A stretch of 64,000 nucleotides of DNA from an uncultured Rhodospirillales bacterium (GCA_903835235.1 CAILMF010000058.1:100879-164878); one strand, 5' to 3'; counted from the stretch's first letter, positions 16,653-25,738 are shown. Program-made: numbers and translations. The notes: generated from the sequence alone by a model not told the origin.

Positions 16653-18644
16653 ATGGAAGGCAGTATCCCCATGGCAGGGCTTGGCGCGGCAACGCTGCCG
16701 GCAACGGCCGCGGCCCTGCGCTTCCACCGCTTCGGCGGGCCGGAGGTGCTGGCCCTGGAAGACCTGCCCATCGCCCCACCCGCCGCCGGGGAGGCGCTGG
16801 TCGCCGTCCACGCCGCCTCGATCAACCCGTCGGACGCCAAGAACGTCGCGGGCCGCATGCGCCAGACCACCCCGCCGCGCACCCCCGGCCGCGACTTCGC
16901 GGGCACCGTGGTCGCCGGCCCGGCGGAATGGCCGGGCGCCGAGGTCTGGGGCACCGGCGGCGATCTCGGCTTCACGAAGGATGGCAGCCACGCCCAGCTG
17001 CTGCGCCTGCCCCTCGCCGCCCTGGCGCGCAAGCCGGCCAATCTCAGCTTCGCCCAGGCCGGCGCGGTCGGCGTCAACTACGTCACCGCCGCCATCGGCC
17101 TGGACTACGCCGCGCTGCAACCTGGCGAGACCGTCCTGGTGCTCGGCGCCAGCGGTGGCGTCGGCGGCGCCGCCTGCGCCATTGCCCGGCAGCGCGGCGC
17201 CACCGTCATCGCCGCCCAACGCGGCCGGCCACAGCCGGAGCAACCCGCGGCGCAGACCGCGCATCGCTTCATCGACCTCAACGTCATCAGCCCCGGCGAG
17301 GCGGTCAGCGCCTTCACCGGCGGGCGCGGCGTGGACGTGGTGTTTGATTGTGTCGGCAACATCCCGCTGACCTCCAGCGCCATGGGCGGTCTGGCCATGC
17401 GCGGCCGCGTGGTGGTCATCGCCGGCACGCCGGGCGAAAAGCTCGGCCTGGAGCTCATCCCGTTCTACCGGAAGGAAGCCCGGCTGATCGGCGTGGACAG
17501 CCTGAAGCGCGGCACCGCCGAATGCGCCACGCTGCTGGAAGCGCTGCGCCCCGGCTTCGAGAGCGGCGCCTTCCCCGCCCCCGTCATCGCCCACAGCTTC
17601 CCGCTGGACCAGGCGCGCGAAGCCTACAGCCTGGTCAACAGCGGCACCCGTGGCCGCGTCATCCTCACGCCCCTTGCCGCGCCCACGCACGCCTCAACCC
17701 GCGCGCCTACGCACGCCTCAACCCGCGCGCCTACGCACGCCTCAACTCGCGCGCCTACGCACGACCCCATCCGCATCGCAGGAGCCCCCGCCATGCCCGA
17801 CGCCCACGTCACCTACACCGACGCCAACCTGACCGAAGCCGTGCTGGCCCGCATCCAGCCGGAAGTCCCGGCGCGCACCAAGGAGATCATGACGGCGCTG
17901 CTGAAGCACGCCCACGCCTTCGTGCGGGACGTGAAGCTGACGCCGGCGGAATGGGATGCCGGCATCAAGTTCCTCTCCGCCATGGGTCCCTTCGTCACCG
18001 ACAAGCGCAATGAATGGATCCTGCTGTCGGACGTCACCGGCGTGACCATGCTGGTGGATGCCATCACCCATGCCAGCACCGAGGGCGTCACCGAGACCAC
18101 CGTGCTCGGCCCCTTCCACCGCGAGAACCCGCCGGTGCTGAAGAACGGCGACAACATCGCCCCTGGCCTGGTCGGTGAGATGCTGGAAGTCCGCGTCGTC
18201 ATCGCCGACGCCGCGGGCAAGCCGATCCAGGGCGCACAAGTAGACGTCTGGCACGCCGACAAGGATGGCGGCTACGACAGCCAGATCGGCGACGGCAACA
18301 CCCACATGATGCGTGGCCGCTTCGTGACCGGTGCCGACGGCGTGGTCCATTTCTGGACCGTGAACCCCAGCTGCTACCCGGTGCCGCATGACGGCCCCGC
18401 CGGCCAGGTGCTGGCCGCCATGGGCCGCGGCCCGATGCGCCCCGCCCATGTCCATTTCTGGATCAAGGCGCCCGGCTACCGCGACCTGATCACCCACATC
18501 TTCGCCGATGGCGACAAGTACCTGTACGAGGACGCGGTCTTCGGCGTGAAGGCCAGCCTGGTGGCGGACTTCGAGGCCAAGCGGAAGGCCGGCACCAGCG
18601 ACCACCTGGAACTGGAATACGAGTTCCGCATCCCGAAGGCCTGA
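16653..18644 (+). CDS. Zinc-independent quinone oxidoreductase in one frame with an intradiol dioxygenase
   Basis: One uninterrupted 663-residue frame. Residues 1 to about 340 form an MDR-family NADPH:quinone oxidoreductase with the GroES-like N-domain (ASINPSDAKNVAGR, PGRDFAGTV) and a nucleotide-binding motif LGASGGVGGAA near residue 163. No structural-zinc cysteine cluster is evident. Then comes a repeat-encoded linker (THASTRAP three times), and from residue 381 a complete intradiol dioxygenase. No stop codon separates the two. The dioxygenase has its own good ribosome site and ATG, so the cell may make a fused protein, a free dioxygenase, or both. Both activities suit aromatic ring degradation. 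An in-frame ATG at 16671 is an alternative start. Confidence 0.75.
   Translation: MEGSIPMAGLGAATLPATAAALRFHRFGGPEVLALEDLPIAPPAAGEALVAVHAASINPSDAKNVAGRMRQTTPPRTPGRDFAGTVVAGPAEWPGAEVWGTGGDLGFTKDGSHAQLLRLPLAALARKPANLSFAQAGAVGVNYVTAAIGLDYAALQPGETVLVLGASGGVGGAACAIARQRGATVIAAQRGRPQPEQPAAQTAHRFIDLNVISPGEAVSAFTGGRGVDVVFDCVGNIPLTSSAMGGLAMRGRVVVIAGTPGEKLGLELIPFYRKEARLIGVDSLKRGTAECATLLEALRPGFESGAFPAPVIAHSFPLDQAREAYSLVNSGTRGRVILTPLAAPTHASTRAPTHASTRAPTHASTRAPTHDPIRIAGAPAMPDAHVTYTDANLTEAVLARIQPEVPARTKEIMTALLKHAHAFVRDVKLTPAEWDAGIKFLSAMGPFVTDKRNEWILLSDVTGVTMLVDAITHASTEGVTETTVLGPFHRENPPVLKNGDNIAPGLVGEMLEVRVVIADAAGKPIQGAQVDVWHADKDGGYDSQIGDGNTHMMRGRFVTGADGVVHFWTVNPSCYPVPHDGPAGQVLAAMGRGPMRPAHVHFWIKAPGYRDLITHIFADGDKYLYEDAVFGVKASLVADFEAKRKAGTSDHLELEYEFRIPKA
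17685..17764 (+). repeat. 24-bp tandem repeat forming the linker
   Basis: Three 24-bp copies and an 8-bp partial copy, differing by one base, encode the THASTRAP repeats between the reductase and dioxygenase modules. The length is a multiple of three, so expansion keeps the frame. Repeat growth across a former stop codon is one way the two genes could have been joined. Confidence 0.92.
17793..18644 (+). CDS. Intradiol ring-cleavage dioxygenase module (catechol/hydroxyquinol 1,2-dioxygenase type)
   Basis: The C-terminal 283 residues of the fused frame, a normal length for a hydroxyquinol or catechol 1,2-dioxygenase. These enzymes use Fe(III) and O2 to cut the ring between two hydroxyls. All four iron ligands are visible: Tyr161 (GGYDSQ), Tyr195 (SCYPVPHDG), His219 and His221 (RPAHVHFWI). 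A dimerisation helical domain precedes them. An AGGAG site 7 bases before the ATG argues that this module can be translated by itself. No ring-cleavage lactonase or maleylacetate reductase lies nearby, so the exact diol or triol is not determined. The next gene, a TctC binding protein, begins 2 bases after the stop. Confidence 0.85.
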   Translation: MPDAHVTYTDANLTEAVLARIQPEVPARTKEIMTALLKHAHAFVRDVKLTPAEWDAGIKFLSAMGPFVTDKRNEWILLSDVTGVTMLVDAITHASTEGVTETTVLGPFHRENPPVLKNGDNIAPGLVGEMLEVRVVIADAAGKPIQGAQVDVWHADKDGGYDSQIGDGNTHMMRGRFVTGADGVVHFWTVNPSCYPVPHDGPAGQVLAAMGRGPMRPAHVHFWIKAPGYRDLITHIFADGDKYLYEDAVFGVKASLVADFEAKRKAGTSDHLELEYEFRIPKA

Positions 18645-18646
18645 CC

Positions 18647-19741
18647 ATGGCGCAGGGCAGCAAGGCCCCCACCGGCACGCTCGGGGGCGACCCGACCGGA
18701 GCGGGCCGCCACGCCTCCAGCAGCGTGGTGCGGGCCTGCCTGGACGGCACCGCGCCCTGCGCGCTGCGCCGCCGCGCGCTGCTGGCCCTGCTCGCCGCCC
18801 CGGCCATCGCCACGTCCCCGGCCCGCGCCCAGCCGGCCTGGCCAACCCAGACCATATCCCTCGTCATCCCCTTCGCCCCCGGTGGCCCGACCGACGCCGT
18901 CGCCCGGCTGATGGCCGAGTCGCTGGGCCGCGACCTCGGCCAGAACGTGGTGGTGGAGAACGCGGCCGGCGGCGGCGGCACCATCGGTGCGCTGCGCGTG
19001 GCCCAGGCCCGGCCGGATGGCCACACCCTGCTGCTGCACAATATCGGCATGGCCACCGCGCCGGCGCTGTACCGCCGCCTGCCCTACGACCCCGTGGCCG
19101 ACTTCGAGTGCATCGGCCTGATCACGCCCGTACCGATGGTCTGGGTCGCCCGGCCGGACTTCCCCGCCCGCGACTTCGCCGCCGCCATCGCCCATATCCG
19201 CGCCCAGCGGGAAGCCGTGAACCTGGCGCATGCCGGCCTCGGCTCCGGCTCGCAGCTCTGCGGCACCTTGTTGCAGGCCCAGTTGCAGGCGCCGATGACC
19301 GCCATCGTGTTTCGCGGCACCGGCCCGATCTATCCGGAGCTGCTGGGCAACCGGGTGGACCTGGTCTGCGACCAGACCACCGGCGCCATCCCGCAGATCG
19401 CCGGCGGCCGGGTCCACGCGCTGGCCGTCGCCTCGCCGCACCGCCTGCCGCAACTGCCGAATGTGCCGACAGCCGCAGAGGCGGGGTTGCCGGGTTTCGA
19501 GGTCACCATCTGGCACGGCCTCTACGCCCCCAAGGGCACGCCGCCCGCCATCATCGCCCGCGCCAACCAGGCCCTGCGCGCCAGCCTGGCCGACCCGCGG
19601 GTGATCCGCCGGCTGGACGAACTGGGCGCCAGCCCCGAGCCGATGGAGCGCGTGACCCCCGCCGCCCACCGCGCCTACCTGGTCAGCGAAATCGCCCGCT
19701 GGCGCCCACTGCTGCAAGCCGCCGGCGAATACGCCGACTGA
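18647..19741 (+). CDS. Bug/TctC-family periplasmic substrate-binding protein (no. 2)
   Basis: A 364-residue TTT-type binding protein. The first 40 or so residues are an unusual Ala/Gly-rich lead before the signal core RRRALLALLAAPAIATSPARA; a later start is possible, but the ATG 2 bases after the dioxygenase stop favours this one. Mature marks: PTQTISLVIPFAPGG, VVVENAAGGGGTIG, VFRGTGPIYPELLG, NVPTAAEAGLPGFE. No membrane partner genes nearby. Being coupled to a ring-cleaving dioxygenase hints that it takes up an aromatic acid or a related compound, but that is inference. Confidence 0.85.
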   Translation: MAQGSKAPTGTLGGDPTGAGRHASSSVVRACLDGTAPCALRRRALLALLAAPAIATSPARAQPAWPTQTISLVIPFAPGGPTDAVARLMAESLGRDLGQNVVVENAAGGGGTIGALRVAQARPDGHTLLLHNIGMATAPALYRRLPYDPVADFECIGLITPVPMVWVARPDFPARDFAAAIAHIRAQREAVNLAHAGLGSGSQLCGTLLQAQLQAPMTAIVFRGTGPIYPELLGNRVDLVCDQTTGAIPQIAGGRVHALAVASPHRLPQLPNVPTAAEAGLPGFEVTIWHGLYAPKGTPPAIIARANQALRASLADPRVIRRLDELGASPEPMERVTPAAHRAYLVSEIARWRPLLQAAGEYAD

Positions 19742-19894
19742 GCCGGCGGGGCGGTTGCGCCAGCCGTCTCACCCTGCCCCAGCCGGTGTGTCACCTGCGC
19801 AGCCGCCCCCGCGGCGACCTTTGTCGGACTCGCACGCAACCCCTGGTGGTTTTGTTCTGCCCGCTGCTAGTCTGCTGCGGGAACGGGGCACGAC

Positions 19895-20836
19895 ATGCGC
19901 AATCCCGGCGGCCAGAAGGGTCACCACCACGCCAGCGAGGCCAGCCTGGCCTTCCTAGACCAGGCCGAGCTTGAACTGCGCGCCGCGCTCGGCATCTCGC
20001 GCCTCGCGGCGATGCCTGCATCCTCGGCCGCCACGTCGGTGCCGGCGTCAGCCAGCGCGCCAACTGCCCCGCGCCCGCCCGCCGCCAGGCCGGCGCCACC
20101 GCCCGCGCCAAAGCCCGTCCCCGCCCTGCCCCTGCTACCGCCCGAGACGGCGGAAGCCGAGCCGCCACCCGGCTATCTCGGCCACCGCGCCCGCATGCGG
20201 GAAAAGCTGCTGAAGGCCGGCCCGGACGCGCTGCTGGACCACGAGATGCTGGAGATGGTCCTCTTCCTCGCCCTGCCCCGGCGCGACACCAAGCCCATCG
20301 CCAAGGCGCTGCTCGCCCGCTTCGGCAGCTTCGCCAACGCCATCGCCGCCCCGGTCGAGGAGCTGCGCCGCATCGAGGGCCTCGGCGATGCCGGCCTGGC
20401 CGCGCTGAAGCTGGTGCAGGGCGCCGCGCTGCGCCTGCAGGCCGCGGAGGTGCTGGACAAGCCGCTGCTGAACAACTGGGACCGCCTGCTGGCCTACCTC
20501 AACGCCAGCCTGGCGCGCGAACGGATCGAGCAGTTCCACGTCCTGTACCTGGACAGCAAGAACCGCCTGATCGCCGACGAGGCCCAGGCCCGCGGCACCG
20601 TCAACCACACCCCGGTCTACCCGCGGGAGATCGTCAAGCGCGCACTGGAGTTGCACGCGACGGCGTTGATCCTGGTGCACAACCACCCCAGCGGCGACCC
20701 GACGCCGAGCCGCGCCGATATCGACATGACCGCCGCCATCAAGCAGGCCGCCGCGGTGCTGGAGATTGTGCTGCACGACCACCTGATTGTCGGCAATGGC
20801 CGCCACCTGTCGTTGCGGCGGGAGGGGCTGATCTGA
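19895..20836 (+). CDS. radC: RadC-family JAMM/MPN+ protein
   Basis: A 313-residue member of the RadC (UPF0758) family, whose function is debated despite its DNA-repair name. After a low-complexity Ala/Pro stretch (about residues 45-85) comes the N-terminal helical domain (GHRARMREKLLKAGPDALLDH) with helix-hairpin-helix character. The JAMM metal motif follows near the end: LVHNHPSGDPTPSRAD preceded by the conserved glutamate. All metal ligands are present. It stands alone; the long palindrome begins directly after its stop codon. Confidence 0.92.
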   Translation: MRNPGGQKGHHHASEASLAFLDQAELELRAALGISRLAAMPASSAATSVPASASAPTAPRPPAARPAPPPAPKPVPALPLLPPETAEAEPPPGYLGHRARMREKLLKAGPDALLDHEMLEMVLFLALPRRDTKPIAKALLARFGSFANAIAAPVEELRRIEGLGDAGLAALKLVQGAALRLQAAEVLDKPLLNNWDRLLAYLNASLARERIEQFHVLYLDSKNRLIADEAQARGTVNHTPVYPREIVKRALELHATALILVHNHPSGDPTPSRADIDMTAAIKQAAAVLEIVLHDHLIVGNGRHLSLRREGLI

Positions 20837-20878
20837 AGCAATATCCGTTCTGATGGGAGCATCAGAACGGATATTGCT
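20837..20878. repeat. Perfect 19-bp inverted repeat, GCAATATCC family, after radC
   Basis: Arms of 19 bases (AGCAATATCCGTTCTGATG and its complement) around a 4-base loop form a very stable hairpin, starting right after the radC stop. No T-run follows on either strand, so it is not a standard terminator. A related, less perfect copy lies after rpsA at 47,818; both end GAACGGATATTGCYCCAGCC. Confidence 0.85.
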
Positions 20879-20928
20879 CCAGCCTCGCCCAAACGGCCGC
20901 GCCCGGAAAACCGGCTCCGGCCCGGCCC

Positions 20929-21531
20929 TCAGCGCGTCCTGAGGGCCGCGACGATGGCGCTGGCGAAGGCCGGCGCATCGGCCAGGGCCGGGGCTGCCCG
21001 GGGCATGCTGACGCGCAGCCGCACCAGGTTGCCGCCCACGCCGCCGGCGCAGACCAGGCCTTCCACGGGCTGGCGACCGAAGGTGCCCGCCAGTTCGGCG
21101 CAATTCAGCACCGCGCGGCCCGCAACCTCCAGCGGAAAGCGCCGGGTTTCGCGCATTTGCCGGGCGCGGTCGCGCCCCTGCACCGCATCGTTCAGTTCAG
21201 CCTGGAAGGCGGCCTGGGCTTCCGCCGAGGCAGGGCCATCCGCCAGGCCAGCCCCAACCGAGGCCAGCTTGACCACGGCGGCGGCACGCTGCCGCGCGGC
21301 CGGCGTGGCATAGGCCACTTCCTGCCCAACCCCGGGCGGCGCCGCCGGCAGGGTCTGGCCGCGGCGGAACCCCGCCGCTTCAGGCGGCAGGCGCCCGGCC
21401 GCATCCTGCAGGCTGAGACGGGGCGCCGGTTGGGTTGCCAGGGCGGTCGCCGCGGGGTCGCCCTCCGGCGGCGCACAGGTGGCCAGGGCCAGAAGCGGCG
21501 CCAGGACGACGCCGCGCCATGCCTGCCGCAC
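20929..21531 (-). CDS. Putative lipoprotein of unknown function
   Basis: A 200-residue secreted protein. The signal VVLAPLLALATC ends in a lipobox-like LATC, so the mature protein is probably lipid-anchored. The body is Ala/Arg-rich with a hinted helical middle (AAVVKLASVGAGLADG...QAAFQAELNDAVQGRDR) and two cysteines (NCAEL, LVCAGG) that could pair in the periplasm. No family is recognised. The GTG start lies 2 bases past the stop of the TerC-like gene, so it is coupled to it. Role unknown. Confidence 0.65.
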   Translation of the reverse strand: MRQAWRGVVLAPLLALATCAPPEGDPAATALATQPAPRLSLQDAAGRLPPEAAGFRRGQTLPAAPPGVGQEVAYATPAARQRAAAVVKLASVGAGLADGPASAEAQAAFQAELNDAVQGRDRARQMRETRRFPLEVAGRAVLNCAELAGTFGRQPVEGLVCAGGVGGNLVRLRVSMPRAAPALADAPAFASAIVAALRTR

Positions 21532-21533
21532 GC

Positions 21534-22232
21534 CTAGCCGCCAAGCCGCGGTGCCGCCGGCGCCTGCACCACAAGGGCCGGCACCTGCTGCAACGCGGCA
21601 TGGCCGCTGCCGTACTTGGCCCACAGGTGGGTGCTGTCCTCGTAGACCATCTTCGCGCCGATCCAGACGATCAGGGCCACGCCGATATAGGCCAGCACCG
21701 GGAACTTCTCGAGCAGCTTGGAGATCAGCGTCGCCGCCACTCCCATCAGCAGGATCGAGATGACCAGGCCGATGATCAGCATGTTCATGTTGCCCGCCGC
21801 CGCGCCGGCCACCGCCAGCACGTTGTCCAGGCTCATGGAGACGTCGGCGACCACGATCTGCCGCAGCGCCTGCCCCATGGTCTTCTCCTCGGCGTGGTGC
21901 GTCGGGTCGTGGGAGTCCTCGTCCTTCTGGCGAAGCTCCTTGTAGAAGCCATAGGCAATCCACAGCAGCAGCAGGCCGCCGATCAGCATCAGGCCCGGGA
22001 TCTGCAGCAGGTAGACCGCGGCCAGGCTGAGCACGATGCGCAGCACCACCGCCAGCACCATGCCGAACATGATGGCCTGGCTGCGCTTCGCGGGCGGCAG
22101 GCCGGCCGCGGCCAGCGCGATCAGCACGGCATTGTCGCCGGACAGGATGATGTTCACGCCCAGGATCGTGGCGAGCGTCGCCCAATCAAAGCTTTGCATG
22201 ATCGAGTCGAGACTGATGGCGGACAGGTCCAT
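21534..22232 (-). CDS. TerC/YjbE-family integral membrane protein (copy 1)
   Basis: A 232-residue membrane protein of the TerC superfamily, linked to metal-ion (often manganese) handling and tellurite resistance. About seven hydrophobic segments are visible. The two signature repeats are VNIILSGDNAVLIALAAAGL near residue 25 and VADVSMSLDNVLAVAGAAAG in the middle; their acidic residues (GDN and LDN) probably bind the metal. A charged, His-rich loop (DEDSHDPTHHAEE) lies on the inner side. The ATG is set by the start of homology. A close relative lies directly upstream on the same strand; a lipoprotein gene follows. Confidence 0.85.
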   Translation of the reverse strand: MDLSAISLDSIMQSFDWATLATILGVNIILSGDNAVLIALAAAGLPPAKRSQAIMFGMVLAVVLRIVLSLAAVYLLQIPGLMLIGGLLLLWIAYGFYKELRQKDEDSHDPTHHAEEKTMGQALRQIVVADVSMSLDNVLAVAGAAAGNMNMLIIGLVISILLMGVAATLISKLLEKFPVLAYIGVALIVWIGAKMVYEDSTHLWAKYGSGHAALQQVPALVVQAPAAPRLGG

Positions 22233-22375
22233 TCGGGCGCTCCGGGCGGTATCGTTTTCGGCATGGGGCCGGGATTCGGCCGACGCGACCCTATTGGACC
22301 GCCCCGCCCGTGTGAAGCGTGAACCGTAGGTCACGCTACCCCAACCGCACGCCCTCCCGCAGGGCCCTCAGCCGG

Positions 22376-23122
22376 TCAGTCGGCCCGCCTGAGTGGCATC
22401 GTGACAATCCGCGCAACCCAGGCGAGCACCGCCACCTGCCCGGCCGTGGCCAGGGCCCAGATCCAGGGCGGGAACAGCGCCGGCTGCGCCAGGTAGCCAA
22501 GCGGCAGCAGCAGCCAGCCATAATTCCCCGGCACCTGGTCGGCCACCTCATGGGTGCCCTCCCAGATCATGTCGCCCGCGACATAGAGAATCATCGCCAG
22601 GCCCAGCCAGCCGACCCAGCGGTGCCGTTCCAGCAGCCGGGCAATCCCGTTCGCGGCCACGCCCATCAGCACCACGGAAATCGCCAGGCCGATGACCATC
22701 ACCTCCAGGTGATCCTTGGCGGCGCCGGCCACGGCCAGCACGTTGTCCAGGCTCATCGAGACGTCGGCGACCAGGATCGTCAGCACCGCCTGGCCCAGCG
22801 TCTTCGGCGCCGCGCCCTCCGCCCCGGCGTGTTCAGACGCGTGGGATCGGCGCAACTCGCCGACCATCTTCCAGCACACCCACAGCAGCAGCAGCCCGCC
22901 GGCCAGCGTCACGCCGACAATCGCCAGCAGTTGCGTGGTGATGGCGGCGAAGCCGATCCGCATCACCGTGGCGGCGCCAATGCCCCACAGGATCGCCTGG
23001 CGACGCTGCGCCGGTGGCAAGCCAGCCGCGGCCATGCCGACGATGATGGCGTTGTCGCCGGCCAGGACGACATCGATGAAAAGAACCTGGGCCAGCGGAA
23101 CCAGCCAGTCCGGCATCAGCAT
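22376..23122 (-). CDS. TerC/YjbE-family integral membrane protein (copy 2)
   Basis: A 248-residue paralogue of the neighbouring TerC protein, with the same two motifs (IDVVLAGDNAIIVGMAAAGL and VADVSMSLDNVLAVAGAA), a shorter charged loop, and an additional hydrophobic C-terminal stretch (FPPWIWALATAGQVAVLAW). The tandem pair probably arose by duplication and may transport different ions or form heteromers. The gap of 143 bp before copy 1 may hold a separate promoter. An in-frame ATG two codons later is also possible as the start. No manganese riboswitch is obvious upstream. Confidence 0.85.
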   Translation of the reverse strand: MLMPDWLVPLAQVLFIDVVLAGDNAIIVGMAAAGLPPAQRRQAILWGIGAATVMRIGFAAITTQLLAIVGVTLAGGLLLLWVCWKMVGELRRSHASEHAGAEGAAPKTLGQAVLTILVADVSMSLDNVLAVAGAAKDHLEVMVIGLAISVVLMGVAANGIARLLERHRWVGWLGLAMILYVAGDMIWEGTHEVADQVPGNYGWLLLPLGYLAQPALFPPWIWALATAGQVAVLAWVARIVTMPLRRAD

Positions 23123-23294
23123 GGAAAACGCGCTCCTTCGTGCAAACCGCGGTTCAGATGAATATTGGGTAATGATTTGGCAAGGGGGGCCGCTGCGCTT
23201 TCCGCACGCCTCGGCTTGCCATTCCGCCGCGCCGGGGCCAAACCGCCGGCTTCCGCGCCCCGGCTTTCCAGCCCCTTGCCGCATGAGGCCTGCC

Positions 23295-24626
23295 ATGGTC
23301 CCCCGTTATTCCCGCCCGCAGATGGCCTCGATCTGGTCGCCCGAGGAGCGCTACCGCATCTGGTTCGAGATCGAGGCCCTGGCCGCCGAGGCGATGGCCG
23401 CCCTCGGCACCATCCCGGCCGAAGCCGCCCGCGTCATCCGCGACAAGGGCACTCCCCGTGCAGCGGCCATCGGCGCCGAGGCGGTGGAACGGATCGACGA
23501 GATCGAGCGCGTCACCCGCCACGACGTCATCGCCTTCCTGACCTACATGCAGGAAGGCATCGGGCCGGAAGCCCGCTTCATGCACCAGGGCATGACCTCC
23601 TCCGACGTGCTGGACACCTGCCTGGCCGTGCAGATGACCCGCGCCGCGGACCTGCTGATCGCCGACCTTGATGCCCTGCTGGCGGCGCTGAAGGCCCGCG
23701 CGATGGAGCACAAGCACACGCCGACCATCGGCCGCAGCCACGGCATCCATGCCGAGCCGACCACCTTCGGCCTGAAGCTGGCCGGCCACTATGCCGAGTT
23801 CGTCCGCAACCGCGCCCGCCTGGTCGCCGCCCGCGCGGAAGTGGCCACCTGCGCCATCTCCGGCCCGGTCGGCACCTTTGCCAGCGTGAACCCAAGCGTC
23901 GAAGCCTTCGTCGCCGGCAAGCTCGGCCTGTCCGTGGAGCCCGTCTCCACCCAGGTCATCCCGCGCGACCGCCACGCCGCCTTCTTCAGCGCCCTGGCCA
24001 TCGTGGCCTCGGGCATCGAGCGCCTGGCCACCGAAGTCCGCCACCTCCAGCGCAGCGAAGTGCGGGAAGCCGAGGAATTCTTCCACGCGGGCCAGAAGGG
24101 CTCGTCCAGCATGCCGCACAAGCGCAACCCGGTGCTTTCAGAGAACCTGACCGGCCTGGCCCGGCTGGTGCGCGGCTACGTCACCCCGGCGCTGGAGAAC
24201 GTCACCCTCTGGCATGAACGCGACATCAGCCATTCCAGCGTGGAACGCGTGATCGCGCCGGACGCCACCATCGCGCTGGACTTCGCCCTCTCCCGCCTCA
24301 CGGGCATGATGGAGAAGCTGGTGGTCTACCCCCAGCGCATGCAGCAGAACCTGGAAAGCCTCGGCGGCGTGGTCCACTCCCAGAAGGTGCTGCTGGCGCT
24401 GACCCAGGCCGGCATCAGCCGGGAAGCCGCCTATGCCGCGGTGCAGGAAGCCGCCATGACCACCTGGCGCGCGCTGGGCACCCCGGAGGTCCGCAGCTTC
24501 CGCGACAACCTGCTGCTGAACGCGGAAGTCGCCAGCCACTTCGACGCCGCCAAGCTGGGCCAGGTGATGGACCCGACCCGCGACTTCGCCCAGGTGGAGA
24601 CGGTGTTCCAGCGCGTCTTCGGCTGA
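23295..24626 (+). CDS. purB: Adenylosuccinate lyase
   Basis: PurB, 443 residues, acts twice in purine synthesis: it releases fumarate from SAICAR and from adenylosuccinate. Family marks are clear: the start [20 protein letters not shown], the [14 protein letters not shown] region, [14 protein letters not shown] holding a catalytic histidine, and the signature loop [16 protein letters not shown]. An ATG four codons earlier is an alternative. It is near but not joined to the pur operon 1.2 kb downstream, with two unrelated small genes between. Confidence 0.96.
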   Translation: MVPRYSRPQMASIWSPEERYRIWFEIEALAAEAMAALGTIPAEAARVIRDKGTPRAAAIGAEAVERIDEIERVTRHDVIAFLTYMQEGIGPEARFMHQGMTSSDVLDTCLAVQMTRAADLLIADLDALLAALKARAMEHKHTPTIGRSHGIHAEPTTFGLKLAGHYAEFVRNRARLVAARAEVATCAISGPVGTFASVNPSVEAFVAGKLGLSVEPVSTQVIPRDRHAAFFSALAIVASGIERLATEVRHLQRSEVREAEEFFHAGQKGSSSMPHKRNPVLSENLTGLARLVRGYVTPALENVTLWHERDISHSSVERVIAPDATIALDFALSRLTGMMEKLVVYPQRMQQNLESLGGVVHSQKVLLALTQAGISREAAYAAVQEAAMTTWRALGTPEVRSFRDNLLLNAEVASHFDAAKLGQVMDPTRDFAQVETVFQRVFG

Positions 24627-24745
24627 AGCGTGGGGCGCCGGGGCCGGCGCGCGGAATCTCGCCCGGCCGCCTGGATTTTGCCATAGGGACAACCCATCCT
24701 GCTGGGCAAGTTCCTGCTTCGGGAGCCGGCAAGGAGGAGGCCATC

Positions 24746-24994
24746 ATGCAACCGCTCAGGATCGTTCTGGCCGCGACCGCCATGGCGCTGCCCCTGCTGG
24801 CCTTGGCCCCGGCCGAGGCGCAGGCGCAGTACTACGGCAAGGGTGGCTACTACCCGCCGCCGCCCCCGCCGCCGCCCTACTACTACCGCCCGCCGCCACC
24901 GCCGCCGCCGGCCTACTACTACTACCGCCCGGCCCCGCCGCCGCCGCCCTATTGGCACCGGCCGCACCACCATCATTGGGGCCATCGCTGGTAG
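24746..24994 (+). CDS. Small secreted Pro/Tyr-rich peptide
   Basis: An 82-residue open frame with a clear signal peptide (IVLAATAMALPLLALAPAEAQA) followed by a low-complexity mature part built from blocks of 6 to 8 prolines and YYY/YYYY runs, ending in a His/Trp-rich tail. A strong AAGGAGGAGG ribosome site sits before the ATG, which argues that it is real. Similar Pro/Tyr-rich secreted peptides are common in alphaproteobacteria; the histidine end could bind metal. The function is unknown, and the simple composition makes homology unreliable. Confidence 0.7.
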   Translation: MQPLRIVLAATAMALPLLALAPAEAQAQYYGKGGYYPPPPPPPPYYYRPPPPPPPAYYYYRPAPPPPPYWHRPHHHHWGHRW

Positions 24995-25006
24995 CCCGCG
25001 CCCACC

Positions 25007-25738
25007 TTGTGCACCGTCGTTGTCCTGCGCCGGCCGGGCGCCGCCTGGCCGCTGCTGCTTGCCGCCAACCGCGACGAACGGCAGGACCGCGCCTGGGACG
25101 CCCCCGCCGCGCATTGGCCTGACCAACCCGGCGTCATCGCCGGGCGGGACCGGCTGGCCGGCGGCACCTGGATGGCGATGAACCGCCAGGGCGTGACCTG
25201 CGCCATCCTCAACCGCGTCGGCACGCTCGGCCCCGCCGCCGACAAGCGCAGCCGCGGCGAGTTGCCGTTGCTCGCCGCCCGCCACCCCAGCGCCGCCGCC
25301 GCCGCCAAGACCCTGGCGGCGCTGCCCGCCGGCGACTGGCGCGGCTTCAACATGGTGCTGGCGGATGCGCGGGACGCCTGGTTCATCCGCGGCACCGGTG
25401 CGGGCCGGCCGCAGCTGGTGCCGCTGCCGCCCGGCGTCAGCATGGTCACCGCCCACGACCCCAACGACCTCACCAGCCCGCGCACCGCCCGCCACCTGCC
25501 GCGCTTCCAGGCCGCCCCACCGCCCGAGCCGGACCGCGACGACTGGGCCGGCTGGGCCGCCCTGCTGGGCGATGACAGCCTGGCCGAATCGCGCGCCGAT
25601 ACGCTCTGCGTCCCGCCCGTTGGCGGATTCGCCACCGTTTCGGCCAGCCTGGTCGGGCTGGCGGCGGATGGTCGCCGAACCTGGCGCTTCGCCCCCGGGC
25701 CGCCCAATCGAACGGCCTTCGCCCCATTGCCCCTGTAG
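25007..25738 (+). CDS. NRDE/TANGO2-family protein
   Basis: A 243-residue member of the TANGO2 (NRDE) family, named for the NRDE motif, seen here as [12 protein letters not shown] near residue 20. A TTG start is chosen because it puts cysteine at position 2 (MCTVVVLRR), as in nearly all members, where it may act as an N-terminal nucleophile. Further conserved parts: [18 protein letters not shown] and GVTCAILNR. Family roles proposed in the literature include heme trafficking and lipid metabolism; none is proven here. The start lies only 12 bp after the Pro/Tyr-rich peptide. Confidence 0.85.
   Translation: MCTVVVLRRPGAAWPLLLAANRDERQDRAWDAPAAHWPDQPGVIAGRDRLAGGTWMAMNRQGVTCAILNRVGTLGPAADKRSRGELPLLAARHPSAAAAAKTLAALPAGDWRGFNMVLADARDAWFIRGTGAGRPQLVPLPPGVSMVTAHDPNDLTSPRTARHLPRFQAAPPPEPDRDDWAGWAALLGDDSLAESRADTLCVPPVGGFATVSASLVGLAADGRRTWRFAPGPPNRTAFAPLPL

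Noticed and set aside
23123..23294. Manganese (yybP-ykoY) riboswitch before the TerC pair
   Set aside because: I see no matching paired structure or conserved loop sequence in the 172 bp between the TerC pair and purB.
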